In this document: positions 54,146 to 62,117 of the stretch, piece after piece
Layout: the number at the start of each line of letters is the position of its first letter
Numbering within the stretch: the first letter of the stretch is position 1
Assembly (NCBI RefSeq): GCF_016403105.1
Contig: NZ_CP046155.1
Coordinates: 1,054,001-1,118,000, forward strand
DNA: 64,000 nucleotides
From: Leptolyngbya sp. BL0902
GTDB taxonomy: Bacteria > Cyanobacteriota > Cyanobacteriia > Phormidesmidales > Phormidesmidaceae
Reading direction: 5' to 3'
Notes under the pieces: model-generated
Told to the model about the DNA's origin: nothing
What the model saw: only the letters and a program-made list of their open reading frames with translations
The model's database searches: none
Program-made: the position numbers and the translations under genes

Positions 54146-55498
54146 ATGATGAATTTAGAAGAAGCTCTCAGGACTCTTCCTGTGGATGCTGCCGAAGTGG
54201 TTGTAGAAGCCAATTTCTCAAGGGTATTCCTCAATGCCCTTGGCTTTTCTGACCTAGAGATGACCCCTGGATTTAAGATAGATAAGCTTATTGTCGATCA
54301 TGCTGCTAGGAAGAACGTCACTGCCGAAGATATTTTTCTTCAAACTAAGACCAATCCTTATCTGTATATGGAGGTCAAAGGGCGCACCGAAAACCTATCT
54401 AGTGAACACTGCGCTCCGCACAAAAGAGCGGCATGGCAACTCAAGCGATATATGCGTCATCCCCAATCTAAGTCTGTTCAGTGGGGTGTTCTCACCAATT
54501 CTCTCCATGTCCAGCTCTATAGAAAGCATGGGAAAATTGTTCATCCTGTTACAACCTGCTTGTCGTTAGAAGGTAACTTGAAGCAGATTGTTAAAGAGAT
54601 CAAGAGTAAAATTGAGGTTCCAAGGAAAGCGCTTATTATTACGATATACAACAATAAGGGTGGAGTAGGGAAAACCACTACTGCCCTCAACATTGCGGCT
54701 ACTCTGGCAACTCGCAAAAAGCGTGTTCTAGTGGTTGATTTTGATCCCAATCAAAGTGACTTGGGAGATTCCCTCAATCTCGCGCCCTTAGAAGGCCAAG
54801 TCTTTAAAATGCTCAGCAGTACCGATCCTGATCCCCGTGATATCATCACGACCTACCGATTCAAACATCCTAGACTAAAGGATACTTGGCAGTTTGATGT
54901 TCTACTGGCGGATTCTGATCTTGTCATGGGCGATATTGACGAGACTAAATTTAGGCAGCAGGTTAAGTTCACAGCCTTAAGAAAAGCGCTGGAATCTGTC
55001 CAAAATGAATACGACTATATTTTGATAGATTCACCTCCAAACTGGCGAATTTTCTCCCAGAAAGCGGTTTATGCGGCTGATGTTATCCTGATTCCAGCAC
55101 GTCATGACAATCTACACTCTTTGCAGAATGCCGCTGCCGCCATTAATAAATTCATCCCAGAAGCCCAGGCTTACAGGCAAGAGAAGGCAGGCGAATATGG
55201 GCCGATTGCGCTACCGATTTTTATGAATAATGCTCCATTGCCCAGAGATCCAGCCCTTGTTCTCATGCACAAAGCCATTGATAAAATCATTCAGGAGACT
55301 AAGGCTGTCCATAAGCGTGATATCACCTATTTCTTTTATCCTAAGTGGACTCCAGGTAAAATAAACCATGAGATGATTCGGATTCCCCAGTTAGCCAATA
55401 TTGCAAAGGCAGACTTTATGCATATTCCTGCTGCCTTCGCTTTCAGGCCCGCTAATGATTGCTACTACAACCTTCTGACGGAGTATTTCCTACAATGA
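54146..55498 (+). CDS. HsdR-N-like nuclease domain fused to ParA-family ATPase
   Basis: A 450-residue two-domain protein. Residues 1-150 resemble the type I restriction HsdR N-terminal PD-(D/E)XK domain: 'KIDKLIVDH' (44-52), 'YMEVKGR' (74-80, E and K of the motif), then 'QLKRYM' and 'VQWGVLTNSLHVQLYRKHG' (111-129). Residues 160-450 are a ParA/Soj ATPase: deviant Walker A KGGVGKTT (171-178), VVDFDPNQ (196-203), Walker B-like YILIDSPP (291-298). No N-terminal HTH of plasmid ParA is seen; the nuclease-like domain takes its place. The stop overlaps the next start (ATGA). Base composition is visibly richer in A+T than neighbouring genes. Partition, DNA transfer or defence are all possible. Confidence 0.85.
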   Translation: MMNLEEALRTLPVDAAEVVVEANFSRVFLNALGFSDLEMTPGFKIDKLIVDHAARKNVTAEDIFLQTKTNPYLYMEVKGRTENLSSEHCAPHKRAAWQLKRYMRHPQSKSVQWGVLTNSLHVQLYRKHGKIVHPVTTCLSLEGNLKQIVKEIKSKIEVPRKALIITIYNNKGGVGKTTTALNIAATLATRKKRVLVVDFDPNQSDLGDSLNLAPLEGQVFKMLSSTDPDPRDIITTYRFKHPRLKDTWQFDVLLADSDLVMGDIDETKFRQQVKFTALRKALESVQNEYDYILIDSPPNWRIFSQKAVYAADVILIPARHDNLHSLQNAAAAINKFIPEAQAYRQEKAGEYGPIALPIFMNNAPLPRDPALVLMHKAIDKIIQETKAVHKRDITYFFYPKWTPGKINHEMIRIPQLANIAKADFMHIPAAFAFRPANDCYYNLLTEYFLQ

Positions 55499-56352
55499 GC
55501 TTAACTGACGTTGGCAATTTAATGCTGCTCTCCTTCGATGAAATTGAACCTGGAAAACCAACTGAGGCTCATGACTATATCATTCAGTTTGCATCTAAAA
55601 AGCTTGGGCCAGAAGGACGCAACTGGATACCTGTGATTGTTAGGGAAAATGGCCCAGATCGCTATCAGGTCATTGGTAATTCTTTTATCTATGCTGTAGC
55701 GGCTGAGGCAGGCTTGGATAAAGTGTGGTGTATTATTGCCGATGAACGGCCAGAATCCATAGAGATTACCCAGGCTTTGGCCCAGGAAATACAGCCTAAA
55801 ACTAATCTATCGACAGCAAGCCGTGATGAGATAGCTTCGGCTTTAGACTATCTAATGAAGCAGCCTGGAACCCCCTTGAAAGGTATCCGAGTAGCCTCTG
55901 TTGTTGCCCGCCTAGATGAAGCCCCCCGGGAATATTGGCAAGATCTTAAGCCGATTGCTAAACTCAGTTGCGGTATTACTGGCGGCGCTAAGCTAAAGGC
56001 CCTAGAGCAAGTTTTTTATCTCACTCCTCAACCGATTCCTGAAATCACAACGGATATTCGTCTGTTGGAGATGATGTCGGCTACGGATCTAAAAACTATG
56101 GCTAAAAAACAGGGAATTGCGCTGCCTCAGAAGCCAACCAAGTCAGACTTGGTAAAACGACTCTCTAATCCTCCAGAGGCAAAGCCAGAACTAGCAAGCC
56201 AGAGCCCTTTGCCAGAGAAGAATGATTTAGCAGAACTGGAAGCTATGAACCTTACCCAACTAAAAGCTATGGCTAAGGAGAGAGGGCTAACGGGCTACAG
56301 CAAGTTCAAAAAACCAGAGATGATCAAACTTCTCGCCGCGTCTTCTGCCTAG
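55495..56352 (+). CDS. ParB-like protein with two SAP/Rho-N-like repeats
   Basis: A 285-residue protein. The N-terminal part resembles the ParB/Srx nucleotide-binding domain ('NWIPVIVRENGPDRYQVIGNSFIYAVAAEAGLDKVWCIIAD', residues 43-83). The usual GxRR box is altered to GNSFIYA, so CTP handling may differ. A helical middle ('GIRVASVVARLDEAPREYWQDLKPIAKLSCGITGGAKLKAL', about 130-170) follows. Two SAP/Rho-N-like motifs come at about 186-224 ('SATDLKTMAKKQGIALPQKPTKSDLVKRL') and 245-281 ('MNLTQLKAMAKERGLTGYSKFKKPEMIKLL'), likely nucleic-acid binding. It overlaps the ParA-like gene by 4 bases, so the two are translationally coupled. Confidence 0.8.
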   Translation: MSLTDVGNLMLLSFDEIEPGKPTEAHDYIIQFASKKLGPEGRNWIPVIVRENGPDRYQVIGNSFIYAVAAEAGLDKVWCIIADERPESIEITQALAQEIQPKTNLSTASRDEIASALDYLMKQPGTPLKGIRVASVVARLDEAPREYWQDLKPIAKLSCGITGGAKLKALEQVFYLTPQPIPEITTDIRLLEMMSATDLKTMAKKQGIALPQKPTKSDLVKRLSNPPEAKPELASQSPLPEKNDLAELEAMNLTQLKAMAKERGLTGYSKFKKPEMIKLLAASSA

Positions 56353-56622
56353 CGACGCACAAAAGACTCACAGAATTAACGGCATACCTTTGGTCGTGGT
56401 TGTGGCTGGTTTTTCTGGCCCCAGAAACTTACACCAGCGCGTTTAACTTGGGAGTGATCTCCATAGATACTGCTGGGGTTTTTGACAGCGGGCGACAACG
56501 CTAGGGTAATGGTGATGCCACTGCGTTCCACCCGACAAGAGTTCGGTGGCTGGGTAGCCCTGTTGCTTGAGTGCGGAGAGTAGCCAAGGCGATACACTTT
56601 ATAGAGTTATCGCTGTGCCCCC
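56353..56622. other. Gap after the ParB-like gene
   Basis: 270 bp with no convincing gene; a 73-codon minus-strand frame (56376-56597) is unremarkable. GATACACTTTATAGAG near 56591 may contain the rsmH promoter. Confidence 0.4.
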
Positions 56623-57549
56623 ATGTTAGATACCGTCTTTCACCATATTCCTGTCTTGCCTGAAGCGGTGATCGAGGGGTTGCAGATTCAGGCTCAGGGG
56701 GTGTATTTGGATGCCACCGTGGGGGGCGGCGGACACAGCCAGCTCATTCTCGCTAGTGATCCAACAGTGCGGCTAGTTGCGGTGGATCAAGACCCCATGG
56801 CCCTGGCCGCTGCTCAGGAAACCCTAGCGGCGTTTGGGGATCGGGCTCACTTTTGGGCGGGTAACTTTGCCCAGTTTGATCCAAAAGGTCAACAGTTCCA
56901 CGGCATCTTGGCTGATCTGGGCGTTAGCTCAGCCCAGTTTGACATTCCCGAACGGGGCTTCAGCTTCCGCCACACGGCCCCCCTAGATATGCGGATGAAC
57001 CCCCACCAATCCCTCACCGCCGCCGACATCGTCAACACCTGGGACGAAACCGACCTCGCCAATCTGATCTATACCTACGGCGAAGAACGTCTGTCGCGCC
57101 GCATTGCCCGCACCCTAGTAGAACGACGGCCCCTCACCACCACCACGGCCCTCGCCGATGCCATCAGCGGCTGTGTGCCCAAAGCCTATCGCCATGGCCG
57201 CATTCACCCCGCCACCCGCACCTTTCAAGCCCTGCGAATTGCGGTTAACCAAGAACTGGAGGTCTTAGAAACACTGCTGAGCCAAGCACCTCAGTGGTTG
57301 CTGCCGGGGGGGCGGCTAGCCATCATTAGCTTCCACAGCCTAGAAGACCGCATCGTCAAACATCGCCTGAAGGATCACCCCGACCTCACGGTGATCACCA
57401 AGAAGCCCATCATCGCCACCGACGACGAAATTGAGGCCAACCCCCGATCACGATCCGCCAAATTGCGGATCGCCGAACGCCGCGACCCCAACGCCGAACC
57501 GCCCAAGGGCAAGTATCAGCGTCGGTTGGCCATGCGCCCTGAACAGTAG
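56623..57549 (+). CDS. rsmH: 16S rRNA (cytosine-1402-N4)-methyltransferase RsmH
   Basis: A 308-residue MraW-type SAM methyltransferase modifying C1402 in the ribosomal P site. Start '[20 protein letters not shown]' and SAM loop '[12 protein letters not shown]' (about residues 28-39) are canonical. So are '[14 protein letters not shown]' and the C-terminal '[13 protein letters not shown]'. Complete in length. Unlike in many bacteria it is not followed by ftsL/ftsI; it faces ffh. It marks the return to G+C-rich housekeeping sequence after the ParA/ParB-like cassette. Confidence 0.97.
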   Translation: MLDTVFHHIPVLPEAVIEGLQIQAQGVYLDATVGGGGHSQLILASDPTVRLVAVDQDPMALAAAQETLAAFGDRAHFWAGNFAQFDPKGQQFHGILADLGVSSAQFDIPERGFSFRHTAPLDMRMNPHQSLTAADIVNTWDETDLANLIYTYGEERLSRRIARTLVERRPLTTTTALADAISGCVPKAYRHGRIHPATRTFQALRIAVNQELEVLETLLSQAPQWLLPGGRLAIISFHSLEDRIVKHRLKDHPDLTVITKKPIIATDDEIEANPRSRSAKLRIAERRDPNAEPPKGKYQRRLAMRPEQ

Positions 57550-57655
57550 CAACGGTGGTCTGAGAGGCTGGGCAGCGGCCAGTCCCACGGTTGCAGGGGG
57601 GCTCCGCCTGGGTAGGCCACCCGCGAGGCGAGCACCTGGCCGTGTTGGTCAGCCC

Positions 57656-59146
57656 CTAGAGTTGGCCAAAGCCTTTTTTCTTTTTCTGGGCCTTCTGTTT
57701 TTTGCTGCTGGGGGCACGGAAACCAGGCATGGCCCCGCCGCCCATACCGGGCATTCCGGGCATTCCACCCATACCGGGCATTCCGCCCATACCGGGCATT
57801 CCGCCCCCCATGCCGGGAAAGCCGCCGCCCATGCCGGGTAGGCCACCGCCGCGCCCCATCTGCTGCATCATGGTACGCATTTTGGTGAAGTCGCTAATCA
57901 GTTTAGAGACGTCCTTTTCTGGGTGGCCCGATCCGGCGGCAATGCGGCGGCGGCGACTGGGGGAACTGGAGAGCAGGTTGGGGTTTTTGCGCTCCTCCCG
58001 CGTCATGGAGTTGATCATGGCTTCGCAGCGTTTGAGCTGAACTTCGCCCTGCTCCAGCATTTCGTTGGAAATTTGCTTGCCCATGCCGGGAATCAGCTTC
58101 ATGATGCTGCCCAGGGAGCCCATGCTCTTCATAAAGCGCATTTGCTTGAGGAAGTCATCGAAGTCGAACTCGGCTTCGAGGATTTTTTTGGTCAGCTTTT
58201 CGGCGTCGGCAATGTCTACGGCTTCCTGGGCTTTTTCCACCAGGGTGAGCACGTCGCCCATGCCCAAAATGCGGGAGGCCATGCGGTCGGGATAGAAGGG
58301 TTGCAGGGCTTCCACCTTTTCGCCCACCCCCACAAATTTGATCGGCTGGCCCGAAATTTGCCGCACGGAGAGAGCTGCCCCACCCCGCGCATCGCCGTCC
58401 ATTTTGGTGAGGATGGCCCCGGTGATGCCGATTTGGTCGTGGAAGGTGCGGGTGAGGTTGGCGGCCTCTTGCCCGGTCATGGCATCCACCACTAGCAGCA
58501 CTTCATCGGGCTGGATGGCGGTTTTGATGTCGGCGAGTTCCGCCATCATTTTGGGGTCGATCTGCAATCGGCCCGCCGTGTCCACAATCACAGTGTCTAC
58601 GCCCTCGGCCTTGGCCCGTTCCACCCCCTGGCGGGCAATGTCTACAGGATTTGCGTCGGTGCCCAGATCAAACACGGGCACGTTGATTTGTTTGCCCAGG
58701 GTGATGAGCTGATCTACGGCGGCAGGGCGATAGACGTCTGTGGCCACCAGCATGGTGCTGCGGTTTTCCTTGCGCAGGTGCAGGGCCAGCTTGGCAGTGG
58801 CGGTGGTTTTCCCGGTACCCTGTAGGCCCGCCATCAGGACGACGGTGGGTTTCTTGTCGGTGCTGGCTAGGGGCACGTTGGTGTCACCCATCAGCCGCAC
58901 CAGTTCGTCGTGGACGATTTTGATGAACTGCTGATCGGGGCTGACGCCTTTGACCACCTCGGCCCCTAGGGCTTGTTCCTTCACTTCGGCAATGAAGGCT
59001 TTGATCACCTGAAGGTTAACGTCCGCCTCCAGCAGCGCCCGCCGTACTTCGCGCAGGGCGTCGTTGATGTTGGTTTCGCTAATTTTGTCTTGGCCGCGCA
59101 GGCTCTTCCAGGCTGACTCAAGACGTTCCGACAGGGCTTCAAACAT
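57656..59146 (-). CDS. ffh: Signal recognition particle protein Ffh (SRP54)
   Basis: A 496-residue SRP GTPase that, with 4.5S-type RNA and FtsY, targets nascent membrane proteins. The N domain is 'MFEALSERLESAWKSLRGQ'. The G domain has 'GLQGTGKTTATAKLA' (about 108-122), 'DTAGRLQID' and 'TKMDGDARGGAALS'. The M domain is Met-rich ('FLKQMRFMKSMGSLGSIMKLIPGM'). After it comes an unusual Gly-Met-Pro repeat tail (about 427-475, GMGG/MPGMGG units) ending in a Lys-rich 'KKQKAQKKKKG'. Normal bacterial Ffh is about 450 residues, so the tail is somewhat expanded. Confidence 0.97.
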   Translation of the reverse strand: MFEALSERLESAWKSLRGQDKISETNINDALREVRRALLEADVNLQVIKAFIAEVKEQALGAEVVKGVSPDQQFIKIVHDELVRLMGDTNVPLASTDKKPTVVLMAGLQGTGKTTATAKLALHLRKENRSTMLVATDVYRPAAVDQLITLGKQINVPVFDLGTDANPVDIARQGVERAKAEGVDTVIVDTAGRLQIDPKMMAELADIKTAIQPDEVLLVVDAMTGQEAANLTRTFHDQIGITGAILTKMDGDARGGAALSVRQISGQPIKFVGVGEKVEALQPFYPDRMASRILGMGDVLTLVEKAQEAVDIADAEKLTKKILEAEFDFDDFLKQMRFMKSMGSLGSIMKLIPGMGKQISNEMLEQGEVQLKRCEAMINSMTREERKNPNLLSSSPSRRRRIAAGSGHPEKDVSKLISDFTKMRTMMQQMGRGGGLPGMGGGFPGMGGGMPGMGGMPGMGGMPGMPGMGGGAMPGFRAPSSKKQKAQKKKKGFGQL

Positions 59147-59702
59147 GGTGGTTTAAGGAGAAACTAGGGGAGTGGAGACGCAGATTATGAACGACCGCCG
59201 CAAGGGCGGTTTCCTATTGTAAACCGATTGCCATCCCAGCGCCCGACCATCCCCCAGCCTCACATTTGTTGAAGTGGCTACCGATTTTTCCTGGTTTTTA
59301 GGCAGACTGGAGGTAGGGGTTGTCCTGTCCTTCTGGGGATAGATTTTTTCCCAAGAAAGAGTCTGGTGGCCGCCGTGGGGGAACTTGGCCCTTGCCCAAG
59401 CTGTCCTAGGCCCTACGATTCATCGTACAGGACTACCCAGACGGATCGTTCAACCAGCCGTGCATCTCCGTAACCGTTCGCGAGTCATCACCCTATCGCC
59501 ATCTAATCAACATTGAATCTTGTTCAGATCATGCCCTGCCCTTCGGCTTGGATCACCCAAGACGTTGGCCGCGCCACTGCCACGGGTTGCCCCAAGGCCA
59601 CCCTTGCCAAGGGTGTTTGGCGGGTAGATCAAGGCAGGGTAGCGAGGGGTAAGCGATGTACGGAATTCCATCAGGGAGGTCTGTATGAGTGTTTAGGGTG
59701 TT
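59147..59702. other. Long divergent intergenic region between ffh and the GAF protein
   Basis: 556 bp. Contains the ffh leader hairpin ACCGCC-GCAAG-GGCGGT (59194-59210) and a near-perfect operator-like dyad TACGAT-TC-ATCGTA (59414-59427). Its right end has a Shine-Dalgarno GGGAGG followed by a three-codon ATG frame. A 75-codon frame at 59513 looks fortuitous. No gene seen. Confidence 0.5.
59685..59696 (+). other. Three-codon frame (ATG AGT GTT TAG) with strong Shine-Dalgarno
   Basis: GGGAGG lies 6 bases before this ATG. The frame is the same as the GAF protein's, so translation would read Met-Ser-Val-stop and then continue in frame at GTG 59703. It is either a leader mini-cistron or an in-frame nonsense mutation just after the original start. 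Confidence 0.55.
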
Positions 59703-62117
59703 GTGGTGGCAATTGCTATGGTTACAGATCCTTTGGATAATCTGACTTTAGATAGTCTGGCTTTAAATAACCTGGCCAGTCCCTCCTACGCTGGATCGCA
59801 GTCGTTGGAGGGGCTAGGGCTAGAGGGCCAGGGATCCTCCCCAGCCGATGCTCCCGCCCTAACTGGGACGGTCTGGGTTGCCCCGGAGGGGAGCCCGCTG
59901 TTGACCTCCGAGGGTAGGGCTCCGGCCTGGTTTGACTTGCTGCAACACCACAGCCAACTGGTGGTGGCCGTGGTGGAGGTCAGCACCCGCCTCAATGCGT
60001 TGCCCCAGGCCCACCGAATTGTCTTTGCCAATGATTATTTTGGGCGGCTCACGGGGCTTGGCCCCACTGCCCATCCCGTACCCATGGGCGACCTGACCTG
60101 GCTGACGCCGTCGGCATCGCGGGCGCTGCGCCATCGGTTTCGGCTACATTTCCTCCAGGCGCTGCTCAGTCAGGTCTATGGGCCAGAGGTTTGGGTGATT
60201 CCTCGGCTGCGCCACGAACCGCTGATGGTATCGCTGAACAACCCCGCCACCGACCAAATTCGCCACATCGAACTGCGCCTCCGCACCGCCGATGAGGGGC
60301 TTCAGGTGTTGGCCATTGCCCCCGATCTCGAAACTCAGTTGCGCGACTGTTGGCCCGACGGCCCCGCGCCGTCTGAGGTAACAACCCAGCTTTTGACGAG
60401 GGGATCGGCCCTGAATCGCCTGCTGAGCAAGCTATATCCCGACCGCTACACTATCCAGGGGCAGATTTTAATAGAGGGCACCGACGTCACCGAGCGGGAA
60501 ACTTCGCGGGCGCTGATTCACCTGCTGGTGGGGCGCGAGTCCGTCATGGGTACGGAGCAGTTTGTGCAGGCCAACACCCTGATGAAGCAGCTCTTTGGTG
60601 CCCAAGATAGCTTCTTGCTGATTGCCGAGCACGACCGCGCCCAGCTCTGGACGGGCCTCGATCATGCCGACTGGCAGAGCCAAGCCTATGCCCTTGGAGA
60701 ATTGCAGGGGTCTTCCTTCCTGTGGGCCACAGAGCGGGGGGAGGTCTTGACTATCCCCGATCTGAATCTGACTAGCTCCACCGCCGCCGAACGGGCCTTG
60801 GTGGCGGCAGGAGCGCGGTCGTTGCTGCTGATTCCCCTGGTGATGCGCAATCCCTCCCTGGGGCGGGCGGTGAGCCAAATGTTTGGCCTGGTGGGCCTCA
60901 CTAGTACCAAGCCCTACGCCTTCAACCAGTCTGACTGTAGCCTTGCCACCACGCTGATTCCGGCCCTAAACGCCTCCATGCGCCACAGTGTGCGAGATCG
61001 GTTTACCAACATTCATCCGTCGGTGCGCTGGCGGTTTGAGCAGGAGGCCGAACGCCTCAGCCTAGGGCTGCCTCCTGCCCCCATCATGTTTGAGGGCGTG
61101 TACCCGCTCTACGGCATTTCCGACATTCGCGGCTCCTCCGACGAACGCAACCGCGCCATCCAGGACGATTTGCTGGCCCAGTTCCGTCTAGCCCTGGCGG
61201 TGGTCGGTGCAGTGCGCTCAACCGCCGTTCACAACGCCCTGGTCGAACAACTTTGGCTGGATCTCCAGGATCGCATTGCCTGCCTAGAGCAGGAGGTCAC
61301 GGTGGAGGCGGAAGTGACGCTGCTGCGCTACCTGCAAAGCGAAGTTGAGGCCCATTTTTCCTACTTTGCCCAGGTTTGCCCCACCGCCAAAGACGCCATT
61401 GACCACTATCGCCAAGCGATGGATGAGGAACATGGCTGTATCTACAGCACCCGCGCCGTCTACGACCAAACCATCAGCTACATCAACAACCTGCTGCGGG
61501 AGACCTGGAACCGCTGGCAGCAGTCGATGCAGGCCATCACCCCCCACTACTGCGACCTAGAGGCCACCGACGGCATTGATCATATGATCTACACCGGAAA
61601 GGCCATTGACCCCAACTTCACTGATTTTCAGCTCAAGGCCCTGCGCTACGAGCAGTTGCGGGCCATGTGCGACTGTGCTCGTCAGGGGCTGGCCCTAAAG
61701 CAAAAGTACAACACCGATATGGTGATTACCCACCTGGTGCTGGTGCAGGTGATAACGGTGGATATCGTCCACGATGAAACCACGGAGCGACTGTTTGACG
61801 TGCGCGGCACCCGCGATACCCGCTACGAAATCGTCAAAAAACGCATCGACAAGGCCCGCGACGCCGCCACCCAGGATCGTATCACCCAGCCCGGAATGCT
61901 GACGGTGGTCTACTCCACCACGGAGGAATGGGAAGAGTATCGGCAATACCTGCGCTATCTGCACCGGGAAGGGCTGGTCGGCGATGCCATTGAAGAGGGC
62001 AACGTGGAGCCACTGCAAGGGGTGAGCGGCCTCAAGTTTGGCCGTGTGGAGGTGCTGCCTGCCCCGCCTCAGCAGGAGGAGGCATCACCCTCCGAGGGGG
62101 CTGATGCCACGGCCTAG
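59703..62117 (+). CDS. Large PAS/GAF-type putative signalling protein
   Basis: An 804-residue cytoplasmic protein without an enzymatic output domain that I can name. A PAS-like segment (about 75-185: 'VVAVVEVSTRLNALPQAHRIVFANDYFGRLTG') is followed by a GAF-like segment (about 270-430: 'TLMKQLFGAQDSFLLIAEHDRAQLWTG' to 'LATTLIPALNASM'). A long helical C-terminal region contains 'VYPLYGISDIRGSSDERNRAIQDDL', resembling, from memory, GAF proteins of Bacteroidetes. The GTG start at 59703 lacks its own Shine-Dalgarno; ATG 59718 is an alternative. The best-placed start (59685) is separated by an in-frame TAG. Its stop overlaps the convergent cobJ stop in a shared CTAG. Confidence 0.72.
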   Translation: MVAIAMVTDPLDNLTLDSLALNNLASPSYAGSQSLEGLGLEGQGSSPADAPALTGTVWVAPEGSPLLTSEGRAPAWFDLLQHHSQLVVAVVEVSTRLNALPQAHRIVFANDYFGRLTGLGPTAHPVPMGDLTWLTPSASRALRHRFRLHFLQALLSQVYGPEVWVIPRLRHEPLMVSLNNPATDQIRHIELRLRTADEGLQVLAIAPDLETQLRDCWPDGPAPSEVTTQLLTRGSALNRLLSKLYPDRYTIQGQILIEGTDVTERETSRALIHLLVGRESVMGTEQFVQANTLMKQLFGAQDSFLLIAEHDRAQLWTGLDHADWQSQAYALGELQGSSFLWATERGEVLTIPDLNLTSSTAAERALVAAGARSLLLIPLVMRNPSLGRAVSQMFGLVGLTSTKPYAFNQSDCSLATTLIPALNASMRHSVRDRFTNIHPSVRWRFEQEAERLSLGLPPAPIMFEGVYPLYGISDIRGSSDERNRAIQDDLLAQFRLALAVVGAVRSTAVHNALVEQLWLDLQDRIACLEQEVTVEAEVTLLRYLQSEVEAHFSYFAQVCPTAKDAIDHYRQAMDEEHGCIYSTRAVYDQTISYINNLLRETWNRWQQSMQAITPHYCDLEATDGIDHMIYTGKAIDPNFTDFQLKALRYEQLRAMCDCARQGLALKQKYNTDMVITHLVLVQVITVDIVHDETTERLFDVRGTRDTRYEIVKKRIDKARDAATQDRITQPGMLTVVYSTTEEWEEYRQYLRYLHREGLVGDAIEEGNVEPLQGVSGLKFGRVEVLPAPPQQEEASPSEGADATA

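Noticed and set aside
56376..56597. 73-codon minus-strand frame between the ParB-like gene and rsmH
   Set aside because: No ribosome-binding site or recognisable domain; probably fortuitous, though a gene remnant cannot be excluded.
59513..59740. 75-codon + strand frame before the GAF gene
   Set aside because: Cys/Gly-rich tail overlaps the GAF gene start in another frame; no Shine-Dalgarno.
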